Shown piece by piece: positions 9,858-21,180 of a stretch of 64,000 nt of DNA. Where the stretch lies: the NCBI RefSeq assembly GCF_048128805.1, contig NC_136016.1, positions 8,060,501 through 8,124,500 on the forward strand, in the 5' to 3' direction. A program made the translations under genes and the position numbers. The notes under the pieces were generated by a model, which saw nothing but the letters and a program-made list of their open reading frames with translations, did not search any database and was not told where the DNA came from. Each line of letters opens with the position of its first letter. Positions within the stretch are counted from its first letter, which is position 1. Source of the stretch: Centroberyx gerrardi. Its lineage: Eukaryota; Chordata; Actinopteri; Beryciformes; Berycidae.

Positions 9858-12750
9858 TCAGCAGAAGTACTCGTTTGGTGGTCCCTCAGTCCTGGCCGTG
9901 GCCTCTGAGTCCACACTAGACCTTGCAGAGAGAAGCCTGTTGGATTCATCAGGATTTAGCCTCGTCAGATACTCCCCCTCCATTCCTTTAGCTTTGGTCC
10001 CAGGGGAAAGGGTCTCAAACGTGACATAGGAGTCTTGCATTTCTTTGGTCTGCCTCCCCAGCAGCTTTTGACAGCGCTTCTTTAGGGCACCACAGCAGAC
10101 AATCAGTGTCAGGGGGACAGCAATCACACACGCCACAGTTATCACCACTACGTTAATGAGCTTCTGGGTGCCACTGGCACTGGCCGCCTCATCTGTTGAG
10201 AAGATTACACACTGCTCCTTTTTCGGGATCAGGCCTTTGACGCAAACGCAGGCAATGTACTTCGTCTTTGGCACCAGGCCATCAATGGTGATCCGGTTCT
10301 TGCCTGCGCCTACATTGATACGACGCATGTCTCTCTCACCAAATATAGCATATAGGACACTGAATTCTGTGGTGTTAGTGGCCGTAGGGGCACGCCAGTT
10401 CAGAGAGACAGTATGGTCGGTGTCACCAATCACCTTAACCGAACGCACTATCCTTTTCTCCGGTGCCTGCTGTAAGGAGGAGGCATTGGCTGCTAAGTTG
10501 CTCAGAACATCCTTCTCCACCTCCATTGGCCCAGCTGTGTTGGATACACTGGTTGGTCCCTCTGCAAGACTGTCAGAAATGCTATAGCTCTCGATCTCAT
10601 ACTTCCCAGTGATGCCTTTGCCATTGAGGGGTTCGATGATGGGCTGGGCAGCCGTGGTGGTTGGTGGAGGTACATATCTGGCAATAAGTTTCTCCTGGTA
10701 CGCTGCCTTTCCAATGCCACCGGTTTTCTTCCCTCTGGGTCTCTTAGAAGCGGCGCCTGTTTCCTCTGACCGAAAGGAGTCAGTAATGACCAAGGAGATG
10801 ATGGCATCTGCGGTCCCCACGAAGTTGGTTGCTTTGCAAACATATTTTCCAGAATCACGGTAGGCGACAGCAGGCACACTAAGAATCGACCAAATGATTC
10901 CCTCCTTTGAAATCTCTTCCTGAACTGCAAAAACAGAAAAAAAGTCCAGTGTTAAATGGATTGGTCCAAAAAGTCAAACTTTAATCTCATTGTCACTTTA
11001 ACCTACACAATGACAGAAATAGATATTACTGTTCTAATCTTAGGCAAACAGGCAGGTCTGGAATTACTTTAGTGGAACTCACTAGTGCCATTCATCTTCT
11101 TGCCATCAGCACGGGTCCAGGACAGCTCGGGGATGGGGACACCAACCGTCCCACAGCGCAGAAGGACATTGTTGCCCAAGGAGCTCCGAACGCGAGCCAC
11201 GGCGGTGTGGACCCGAGGCCCCTGGCACCTCTGCAGCTCTGCCTCGGTGAAGAGCACCCCCGACAAGCTCTCCGGATCAGCGCACCTCAGCCTGGTGTCG
11301 ATGAGAGCCACGGAGGATGATGGGGACTTCTGAAACTGAACCAGATCATACAGCCGGCAGTCGCACAGCCACGGGTTGTCATGGAGACCTGCAGAGGGAA
11401 CCAAGTGTGACAACTGTGATACATATTCAGGCAGTAAATGAAAAGAAACCAAAATTTTTAACTAGGAATCTTCATCTGAATTACTATTAGTATATCTATC
11501 CTCAATGTTTTCCTTCACGCATTCTCCACAAGGGACAGCCAATGGTAACAAGTCATTTTAAGACCAAGGACTTACGGTTCTAAGTTAAAATAAACTGAAC
11601 TAGTGTGACAACTTGACACACTGGACACAACAGCTATAATTAGACTAATCCCTAACACCGTTTTACATACTGACGGTGTCAAGACAATGTACATTGCATA
11701 ACACAAAACTAGTGCTCATGCAAGGCAGCTTAAAAAGAATAGTTTCCAGTGTCCTCATATATGCTGTGGCTTGATCCTTACCGAGAATTAGTTTGGAGGA
11801 CTCCATGTCCTGGGATGGCTTCACACTCAGCCACATTGTGAGGACCTCGGCAGGAATAGTTCCCATACTGTTGCTTGATAAGTCCAGATAGGTTATATTC
11901 TTTATGTACATGGTTGCTTCACCAGGGATGGATGAGATCTTGTTATTGTGTAAATCGAGAAGCCTCAGGTTAGGCATATCAGTCAGAGACCCCCAGGGGA
12001 AAGAGGTGAGGGAGTTGCCATCCAGCCTCAGCTCATCCAAACTGTACAGACCCCGGAAACTGTCCACATTCAGCGCGTTCAGTGAATTGAAAGACATCCA
12101 CAAGAACTCCAAGTTGTTGAGGTAGTGGAAGTTCTCGCTTGAAATCCTGGTGATTGCTGTCTTCTCAATGCGTAGTTTTGATGTGTCAGTGGGGAAATTT
12201 GGAGGGACCACAGTGATCTCTGGATCATTGCAAAGCACACTCCTACAGGAGAAATGAAGAATATTTATTTAGAATTACATGTGAAAGAGAACCAATATTC
12301 TCTATCTGCATTCTACTTTACATAATAATGAAACATGTAGGGTTTGTGCAGAAGTGGATTTAATAATGAAAAAAACAATTTTTTTCGACTGTTTTGTTAA
12401 ACACTCCTCCATAACATTTGAGGAAAAACAGTATAGGTCACTAACGAGCAAAGAAGATTAAAGGGCAACTCCAAGTTAATCCTATATAGAGAGTGACTGC
12501 ATAAAGGAAACTGCAGTGCAACTCAGTTTAGTAGTCTACACCACAACAAATAACAAACTACATGTAGGCCTACTGACAATGAAATGTACAGTAATATTAT
12601 AATAATATTACAATTGCTCCTTTCTTACCTTGCTTTCGATCCGTCGCTTAATTTGTGGAAGAAGCAGCTACATTGTGCTGGACATGAACTGCTCAGCAGC
12701 GGGAAGCAAAGTAATGCCAAACAAAAACCCACAGCAAAATGTCGAATCAT
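9858..12750 (-). CDS. lrit1: leucine-rich repeat, Ig-like and transmembrane domains protein 1
   Basis: Photoreceptor synaptic membrane protein of the LRIT family; known orthologues act at photoreceptor-to-bipolar synapses. Coding exons (minus): 12750-12629, 12242-11782, 11388-11083 and 10924-9858, in phase, 651 codons plus stop. Domains: signal peptide (MIRHFAVGFCLALLCFPLLS), LRR N-cap CPAQCSC, LRRs (about 60-175), LRR C-cap [12 protein letters not shown], Ig domain spanning the third and fourth exons (LLRC ... GKYVCKATN), a long low-complexity linker with basic, Pro/Thr and Ser/Asn stretches, FN3 (about 457-540), TM (about 552-574, INVVVITVACVIAVPLTLIV) and a tail ending NEYFC. The LRR C-cap is split from the LRR exon here, whereas lrit2 has both in one exon, so one intron differs between the paralogues. 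The gene lies divergent from rgr. Confidence 0.92.
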
Positions 12751-13667
12751 GTTTTCTCCTGCAAGCTACTGTACGCTATCCAACTAAACTACAAATATAA
12801 AGCACGCGCTGCTGCTTGCTTTAACCGGACATCGGATGCATCGTAGTGTCTTGCAGGCTCAGAGCTCCATACTGCTCTGACTGGTCTGAATCCTCAGATA
12901 AAAAGGATAGGCAGGGATTAGTGAAGGGACTTGGGTTATTTTCATTCACACGATTATTGCTTCCTGGAAGCTGATAGGCTGCGTAGTTTTACTTTCATTA
13001 TAGGGGAAACACTTTTCAATAGTTGATTTGATGGTTAATTATGGGCACAACATACAGCCCCTTTTAAATGGAGCTATAAGTGCTGTTTTGTGTAGACACG
13101 CGACGCACAATGCAGGCCCATAGGCTATAGAAATACATTATCTACGCTGAATATGGTTTATGATCATGATTATATTATATATTCATTTTCTCCCTTTAGA
13201 AATATTTAATCTGTGTATTTTCTGGGTAGGCTATAAGTTTTGTAAGATGTTTTGTTCATCAAGACTTCTTTTTTCGAAAGGACATTTTCAATTGCACATT
13301 TTTTTTTCCACCATTTCTATTCATCTCTAATGAATAATAGGCCTAACATCCTTCCAAACATAAATGTTGGAATACATAGTGTAAGTTTGGAATGGTCGAG
13401 GCCTATTGGCCCAAATTGCACGGAAAGTACACTCTCGTGCAAAACTCTTCAGTTGTGATGTGTAAGAGTCGCACAGAAATTTTCAGTTTCAAAGTTTCAG
13501 TTGGTTTCATAAACGTGTTTTCTTGTCACAGCGGTGGCGTGTCTTTACATTATGGGAACGGATGTAGTAGCTACTGACGCCCACTTTCATCAGTCATTTC
13601 CATTGAGATATCCCATAATTAAAACACAGTACCGCGGCACAGCAAATATTTGAAAACATACAAATGA

Positions 13668-13681
13668 CCACTAGATGGCAG
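13668..13681 (+). promoter_or_regulatory. candidate CTCF-binding motif, forward
   Basis: CCACTAGATGGCAG fits the core CTCF consensus (CCASYAGRKGGCR) at every position. It sits between lrit1 and rgr. Together with the reverse-oriented match at 24431-24444 it forms a convergent pair around rgr. Binding is inferred from the motif alone. Confidence 0.55.
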
Positions 13682-14130
13682 AGGAGAGTAGCCAAGGTTG
13701 TAGGCCTAATCATAATATGACTGATCTTGTAGTTTTGCTGCAGACTCAGAAAGCACTCCAGAAGAATAACTGCTGAGTATGTTTCCCTGTCCAGTTGATC
13801 ATTATGTTAAAATACCAAATTCAGACTCATGATCTTTCCTTGTTATTTGTTTGCCTTACAGTATCTCCTATGTTCATGACCTTTGATTTGCAACAAGGCA
13901 GACAGCTAAAGCTCACTTTTTCAAAAAGACCCTGAAATAAACCCAACTTGCACTTTTGCAGATGCATAACAATTGCTCATTGTCCCTTCTCCACAAGGGA
14001 CAATTTTTTTGCATTGTTTTGCATGCATACCCATAAACAACAGTTAGAATATTCTCCATTTTTAAAGCATGGATGAGTAAATACATATTATCAAGTAATA
14101 ATTTAGCACCTTGCAGAATAAATCCATATT

Positions 14131-14149
14131 GTGTGTGTGTGTGTGTGTG
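14131..14149. repeat. (GT)n microsatellite
   Basis: Nine and a half uninterrupted GT units. Confidence 0.9.
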
Positions 14150-15417
14150 ACACACTTTCTGTGTGTGGATGATTAAACTGTCACTGTCTCTGGGGTTATT
14201 CACAGGTGCAGAGGTTTAAGGACATGGTTGTATGGAGGGATTTGAAATCCTTTAATCCAGTCATCTCTGTGTCTCTTATTAATACATCTTTGTTCTATTT
14301 CTTTCAGGAGAGTTGTCCCAGCACCTGGGAGAAGCCCCCCGCCCCTCGCTCTCCCTATCTGACCTCTGACAACATGTATTCATCAGGGAGGGAGAAACAA
14401 CCTGCCAGGTGCTATCACCAACTCATTCCTGTGCGAGGATGAACAGAAACGTGTGTTTCAAAAGTCAGTCTTGCTCCTATTCCTTGGCATCTGGGTACCA
14501 ATGCAATTTCAACAATGTGGCCTTTGTTTCATTGCAAAACCAGCAGATTATGATGGTGTAATTAACTGTTTGCCAATACACTAATGTGCAGCAGCTACGG
14601 TGGCAGCTAATGCATTTGCTGTATTAAATAACCTCATGGCAGTTACAGAAAACAATTACAGCCCAGTTAATTATAATGTTTCTTCTAGACTATAAATTAT
14701 GGATTTATTACAGTAACTGTACTACTTTTACATAGGATAAACTTTCAGATTGGAAAGTATCTCAAAAGACTGGACCACTGTAATCTCTATTCATAATCAA
14801 TATAGACTTAAACAAATCTTTTACATTTTAAAATTACATTATACAATGGTTTTCAACTGTCAAATGCTGTTGGGCCAAAAGTTCTTTCAACCAATTTGAG
14901 AACATAGTGATGGAGTCATTTTATTGTTTACATTTTCAAGGATTAAGGACCAAGGATTGTGACTTTGCCATTTTGATTAACCTAATAATGTAGAATTCAT
15001 ACAAATACAAATATACAGTAAACAAATCCTTCAGTGTGTTATTGAGAATTAGCATTTGCACCAGTTGAGGCAATCATTGCAATCAAAGGTCTTGGAATAG
15101 TTGGTTCAGACCTGATCTGATTTCAACATGCTTAGCTCTGGTAGATTAACAGATTCTTTTAATGAAACTTTTGCATTGTGAAAGTGGCATTCTGTTCGCC
15201 TTGCAATGCACTCTCAGCTTTTGACAGACACTTCTTATATTGTGTGATTTAGGGCAGAAGACAAACATTTTGATATGAACATCAGTACACATTTATTTAT
15301 AACAGCTAGTTTTTCACTTTTCAGTACAGTGTCAACAGTGCTGTCACACTGAAATCACTGAGTTGAATCAATCTAAACTCAAGACCCTGAACAGGATGCA
15401 ATACTAAACATGAACAT

Positions 15418-15475
15418 TGCCCACAGCCCAGATTGTCCAGCTGGGTGGACTATCTGGGCTGGGACAATATGGGCA
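15418..15475. repeat. strong imperfect inverted repeat (hairpin)
   Basis: Arms 15424-15439 and 15446-15461 pair at 15 of 16 positions around the 6-base loop GCTGGG. An outer TGCCCA/TGGGCA pair (15418-15423 with 15470-15475) extends the stem across a bulge. A second pairing, ATTGTCC (15432-15438) with GGACAAT (15462-15468), competes with the main stem, so two folds are possible. There is no coding potential. It may be a remnant of a small DNA transposon or a transcribed hairpin. Confidence 0.65.
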
Positions 15476-16382
15476 GTTTGAGAAAGGGTATTATAAATCC
15501 ATTGGGACACATCATTACTTCATAGTTAATGAGTTTGTGGTAATCTGTGTACAGATTAGTGGTGCAATCAGAGTCGGCCCAAATGTTACATTTTAAAAGG
15601 TTCAGGCTAGAGTGAGTGCCAAAGGTCACTTCTCCGCTGTCCTAGTTTTTTGGGGGGGTTAGGCCTATGTGTTATTTTGGTCAAAAATGAAAGCAACTGA
15701 ACAAGTAAATGAATGATGTTCTGCTATTTTAACAGACTCAGTGTTAATTGCTGACTATTTACACTAAATAAGCCTAGACACAGAGATGGTATTATTTTTT
15801 GCTAAAAAACCTGCACTTAGTCATGTGTTTGTGTATGACGACAGCTGGGTGGTCCAAATGAGAAATGAGGTAGTGTAGGTTTTTGTCCATCTAAGACATC
15901 GTGATTGATTTTGGCTTGGATGGTGGATACTGTGATACATCTTTGAAAGTTTGATCAATAGGCCATATATAATGTATAGCCTATCTGGAGTTCACAATGC
16001 CAGCTGTTAAGAAAATCCTAAATATACAACAATTCACTCATAAATGAATAGAGAGGCATTACCATGTTTTCAGTTATTCACAATATCAGTATCGTCAATG
16101 AATTTGCCTATTGGGGGGGGTTGTTTCTCCAAAGCGGGTCTGTTAGAGAGCAAATTTTCGCTAATTTACAAAACGCACGGCACGCGGATGAACCTTTAAC
16201 TTGACGTTTCCGTGCGTGTAGAGATCAGAGGCTTGCGCAGCAAACACGTAAACTTTAGGCGACCGCAAACTCCCAGAAAGTTTGAGGGAAGCGTAAGTTT
16301 GCTTGTTAGGACATTCTTTGGGGGATTGCAAAAGGGGTTTACTAAGATTAGACTCTTTATGCTGTTTCACGTGAAAGAGCCT

Positions 16383-16390
16383 TTATAAGG
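16383..16390 (+). promoter_or_regulatory. candidate TATA box of rgr
   Basis: TTATAAGG lies about 90 bases before the rgr start codon, which allows a transcription start near 16415 and a 5' UTR of about 60 bases. An AGATTAG about 40 bases upstream resembles an OTX/CRX site, consistent with retinal or RPE expression. Confidence 0.4.
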
Positions 16391-16474
16391 GGTCAGTGGC
16401 TGAAACCTATGGTGCTCTACAGAACAGCATAAGGACTTCTCTTTTACTGCACTGTTTAATTTGTGCATTTCAAC

Positions 16475-19400
16475 ATGGCAGCCTATACATTACCGGAGGG
16501 ATTCACTGATTTTGATATGTTTACATTCGGCACAGCGCTTCTAGTCGGGGGTAAGTGGACCTGAGGATACAGACGATGTTGTTCAGTATGCGAGACATGC
16601 TGCTGGAGCTGGGACCGGGCCTGGGATACTACAGTTAAAGGGGCATTTCACTCTAAAAGGGTTTTGTTCATAGACTGTTATGAAAACATCCATAATTTTT
16701 GCCTTCACTTTAGTGTTTGGAATTCCATGTAGACCTTATTTATATTTATTTGTATTTATGTAGACAACCTTAGTGGCCCAATCCTTAATGCAAACATAAT
16801 TGAGTAGCCCCATCCTCAAAAATTCACACATTAGCCTAAATTCAAGGTTTTTCTTTCTCATATTAACAGTTCTTCTCTGTATGCCAATAGACTATCAGCA
16901 GCAATAGCTAAAAGTTTTACATTTTAATTTTGAATGCCTATATGGAAGCTTCAAACACAGGCCAGTGCCTATTTTATGTTTGCAAACACTGTGTAACATT
17001 GGGGTGTGAAGTTCATCAGCTGTAATACAGACTGTGCTGATTGATTCAGAGATAGCCTATAGGTTAATAGATCCAAACCAAATATAGGCTAATCATTCTT
17101 AGTGATAGTGATTGAAAAAGTGATTAAAAATTGTTTGCTGTTGTGGATTGTTTTTCAGGCATGCTTGGCTTCTTCCTCAATGCCATTACTATCCTGGCCT
17201 TCGTCAGAGTGAAGGAGATGCGGACGCCCAGTAACTTCTTTGTGTTCAATCTTGCTTTGGCTGACATCAGTCTGAATATTAACGGACTAACAGCTGCTTA
17301 TGCTAGCTATCTCAGGTGTGAAACCATACTGACATCTTGAATTGTAGCTTATTTCCCATAAACTGGCATTTTTTAAGGGTTGGAGAGTTTCTTTAGTGAA
17401 ACCAAACCATGGTTAAACCAAAAATGGGTTGTTAGCATTTGTCACCTATATATGCTAATGTAGTCTAGTTAATCTGAATAGATAGGTGACATTCAACCTA
17501 ACAAGTCGTACTGTTGATTTGTGACCATGATGATTTCATGTATGAAGAATGGAACCACAGCAACTTTAAGTTGATGATGTAACTTGCCTTGTTTCTTCTT
17601 ATATGCTCTCAATAGTCCTGTTCATGTAATATTGGCTGCAGTGAGACACTTCTGCCATTGGAGTATGATGTATATGTTTCTTTGTCTTCTCCAGACATTG
17701 GCCATTCGGGCAAGATGGATGTGCCTATCATGGTTTTCAGGGAATGATATCAGTCCTGGCTTCCATCAGTTTTATGGCTGTCATTGCCTGGGACAGATAC
17801 CACCAGTACTGCACCAGTGAGTACAGTACAGCATAACTCAACCAGAGGACCCACACAGCTGTGTACAAATACATCAAACTATATCTTGTTAGAAATGACT
17901 AATATTCCTTGAAAGAAATGTATCAAAGTAAATTACAAAGTACTGATGGTAAGAAATGCACTTACTTTGATGCATGCATTTTGTATTTTTGAGATAAAGA
18001 TACTTCGTTGAAATAGTGATAGTTGGACGTCCATGGGCAAACTGAATACAGGCAAATGTCTCATCTCAATCTCTCCTCCAAATGGCATTGTGCAGGACAA
18101 AAGCTCTTCTGGAGCACGACTATGACTATGAGTGGCATCATCTGGGGTCTTTCCATCTTCTGGGCTGCTGTTCCTCTCACTGGATGGGGTGTGTATGACT
18201 TTGAGCCTATGGGGACGTGCTGCACTCTGGACTACACCAAAGGAGACAGGTATAGTCTGACAACCACGGCTCATCGCAGAAGTTTGATTCAGTGTGTAAA
18301 TCTTAATAATATTTAAGACTAATGGGCTGCATGATTGAGTGAAAAACAATGAAAATCTCACTATTGACCACTGCAATTTCCAAATCGCAAGAGGCTGTTT
18401 TTTTATTTTATCAGCAAGAAAGATGTTTTACGAGTTGCACGTTGGAGAAAATCATTCTTCATGTTCAGAGTTAATCCAAACCATTAGCATCTCTAACAGA
18501 AAATAACAGAGGCAACAGAACTAGCCTCAGCCTCTTGAGAAATGTTTCCCTCTGTTCAATAGGGATTACATAACCTACATGCTGACTCTGGTGCTGCTCT
18601 ACCTGCTGTTCCCGGCCATCACCATTCTCTCATCCTACGATGCCATCAACAAACACTTCAAGAAGATCCATCACTACAGGGTAAATGCACCTCAGTGTTT
18701 TAATGTTGAGACCAAATGCAGCATTCGTATCCAAAGTAAATGTATTTCAGAGGATTTAAACAAATTGCTTTTGCCATTCTCAAATCCCATTTAAGTTACA
18801 TAAGCTATTGCATAAACTAGAGGTTGTTAATCTATAATATGAGTAAACTAATCTGCACACAAAGGAGACTTGACTGTGTGTATTCAGATGAAAAGATGGC
18901 AAAATGGTACTTTATTGAAACCATCACTGCCTGAAGCAATACTCTACTGTACTCTACTGTTGTCTGAGGAATCAAGAGTTTCCATTTAACACACTTGTTA
19001 ACACTTGTCACTGACAAATCGTATCACTTACTAACACTGTAAAATTTGCTGTGTAAATATTTGCTACAGCTCCTGAGTGGATCTTTGCTATCATGTTAAC
19101 TCAAAGATTCCACCATACTGTTTAATTAATACTTAGATATTGGAATAAAGAACAATGCTGCTACAAAGTGAGAAATAGCACTGGTAACAGGTTTAGTAAC
19201 AGGTTTAGCTGAAATTGATCCAGCTTATTAATTTTTTTTATCATTTGTCACTGGATGTGACAGTGTGAAAATACACATTTTGAGATAATGTAAAAAAAAA
19301 GAAAGAAAGAATTTGGATGACAAAATCGCAGCCTGAGTGAATGTGAAGGAAGACATCTATGCTCGACTAGCCCTCACATAATTAGGATTAATTTAGGATT

Positions 19401-20013
19401 TCACCCTTCAGTATTTCATTTTGCCCTCTTCAGTCCCTAGGAATGTGTTTCTCATTTAAATTTGTAGTACAGCTTAACCAAGTCCAATGTAACCCAGTTG
19501 GGGTTAAGCTGTAAGGGACAGCATTGAAATGTTGATTTCTTATTTCCAATTTGTTCTAAATAAAGCTGTATTATATTACTATAGTATGTACTGTATCATG
19601 TATATTCTATGTCCATCATGTGTAACACCTGCATTAATACTCACACAATGAACTCTGTTCCAGTTTAACGCCAACTTGCCTTTGAGGGTGATGCTGATGT
19701 GCTGGGGCCCCTACGTCCTCATGTGCATCTACGCCTGCTTTGAGAATGTGAAAATCATATCTCCAAAACTGAGAATGGTGAGAGCTTATTTAGTTTCACT
19801 TAATGAAGTCAACAAGGAGATATTGTAATGAAAAGGAAAAGCAGCATATGAAAAACTTCTTTCTGCCCGCAGGTGCTTCCAGTTGTCGCCAAGACAAACC
19901 CCATCTTCAACGCTCTGCTCTACTCGTTTGGAAATGAGTTCTACCGAGGCGGAGTGTGGCACTTCCTCACTGGACAGAAGATCGTCGATCCAGTTATTAA
20001 GAAGTCCAGATAA
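16475..20013 (+). CDS. rgr: RPE-retinal G protein-coupled receptor (RGR opsin)
   Basis: Seven-helix opsin of retinal pigment epithelium and Mueller glia. It binds all-trans-retinal and helps regenerate 11-cis-retinal in light. Exons: 16475-16550, 17159-17315, 17695-17816, 18096-18249, 18563-18680, 19664-19777 and 19873-20013. All phases join to 293 codons plus stop, close to the usual RGR length. Seen: short N-terminus with no long glycosylated tail, TM1 in exons 1-2, disulfide cysteines Cys87 (DGCAYHG) and Cys161 (GTCCTLDY), a DRY triplet at 111-113 (AWDRYHQYC) where mammalian RGR has GRY, and TM7 AKTNPIFNALLY with the Schiff-base lysine at about residue 254. The seven-exon layout matches RGR genes. 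Teleosts carry two rgr copies; which one this is cannot be told from the window. Confidence 0.95.
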
Positions 20014-20418
20014 AAGGAAGCTCTTGTTATGTTCTGGCCAAAATCCCAAACCATCATGCACTCTCACAGTAGGTTCCACATTGGAAGAAGACTTTTGGTA
20101 CGGTGTTGTGAGGTAAATGTCATTCAGCCATGTAGCTGTCTTTGGAGAAGCAGTCAGTTATTGCTGGTGGCTGTACAAACATCTTATTGTCATAACATTA
20201 GGCCAGTCGATGAATCTCAGGACAATCTCTAACCAAGTTTGGAGCCGCCACAGTAGCTGCTGGATTTGTGTAAATCTACACAATGCATTACAGGTTATTT
20301 ATCCATTGCCAATAGTTTGATAAACTATTACTTACTAAAGATATGTCATGTAAAACAATTATTGTACGCTTTCTATAGCAATGCACTGCTTCTCCTCTGC
20401 CCGTGTTTAACCACTTAC

Positions 20419-20424
20419 AATAAA
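20419..20424 (+). terminator. rgr polyadenylation signal AATAAA
   Basis: First canonical hexamer after the rgr stop, about 405 bases downstream. Confidence 0.55.
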
Positions 20425-20700
20425 TACATTGTGTTGCCCTGACTATTCTGAAATGCCCTGGTCCTTGAATAACCGTACTGCGTACTGCCCTTCTATCCAG
20501 AGGATCCTTCATGACATGGTTGTCTCAAGCATTTACTAAGCTGATTATTTGTCTTTTTGCTAGGAAAAGAGTTTGCGGTGATGTAACCGCTATGTATAGG
20601 GAGGAAGCGTTCACTGTGCTAAGACTGTATTATGCAAGCCAACACGCATCTGACCCACCTCAGGTGAAGTGAACTTCAGCACCTTTCCAGATGGTAACTG

Positions 20701-20774
20701 AGGTAGGTAGGTAGGTAGGTGGGTAGGTAGGAAGGAAGGAGGGAGGGAAGATAGGTAGGTAGGTAGGTTGGTAG
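20701..20774. repeat. (GGTA)n-type interrupted tetranucleotide repeat
   Basis: Runs of GGTA broken by GGAA and GGGA units, then GGTA again. The pattern suggests an ageing tetranucleotide microsatellite. Confidence 0.9.
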
Positions 20775-21141
20775 ATGGGGCAATCCAAGCAACCCATGGC
20801 AGATTCCCATCCAGTTCAATTGAAAGACAAACCCAAGCAACCAGTATTTAGTCATGACAGACACATTCATAGATATTACATGCCTAATTTTGTGTATTTT
20901 AATTTTGCTCTGTTGTACTGTATTACCATCAGCTCTACACATGGTATTGTATCTTTCTAAATGTGAGCCACGCTGGATAAAAGAGTCTGTGTTGTGTCAG
21001 TTCAGGGCTAAGAATGGCAGACAGCGGGGAAGCTATAATGCCTTGGCAGTGTGACGTCTGAGCGGCTAAAGATATTGACTCCTGAAATAAGCCACAGAGA
21101 GCAAGCACTGTTCCAAGCCTGTGTCACAGTAACCTCGGTGG

Positions 21142-21180
21142 TGACTGACTGACTGACTGATTGTCTGACTGACTGTCTGT
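21142..21180. repeat. (GACT)n / (GTCT)n tetranucleotide repeat
   Basis: Four GACT units, then an interrupted GACT/GTCT stretch. A shorter TGTC repeat lies at 23721-23739. Confidence 0.85.

Larger units (their letters stand above)
12751..16474. other. lrit1-rgr divergent intergenic region
   Basis: This interval should contain both promoters. It holds a CTCF-type motif (13668-13681), a short GT repeat (14131-14149), a strong inverted repeat (15418-15475) and a TATA-like box just before rgr. No further exon is recognised. The open frames in here lack splice context or similarity. Confidence 0.6.
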
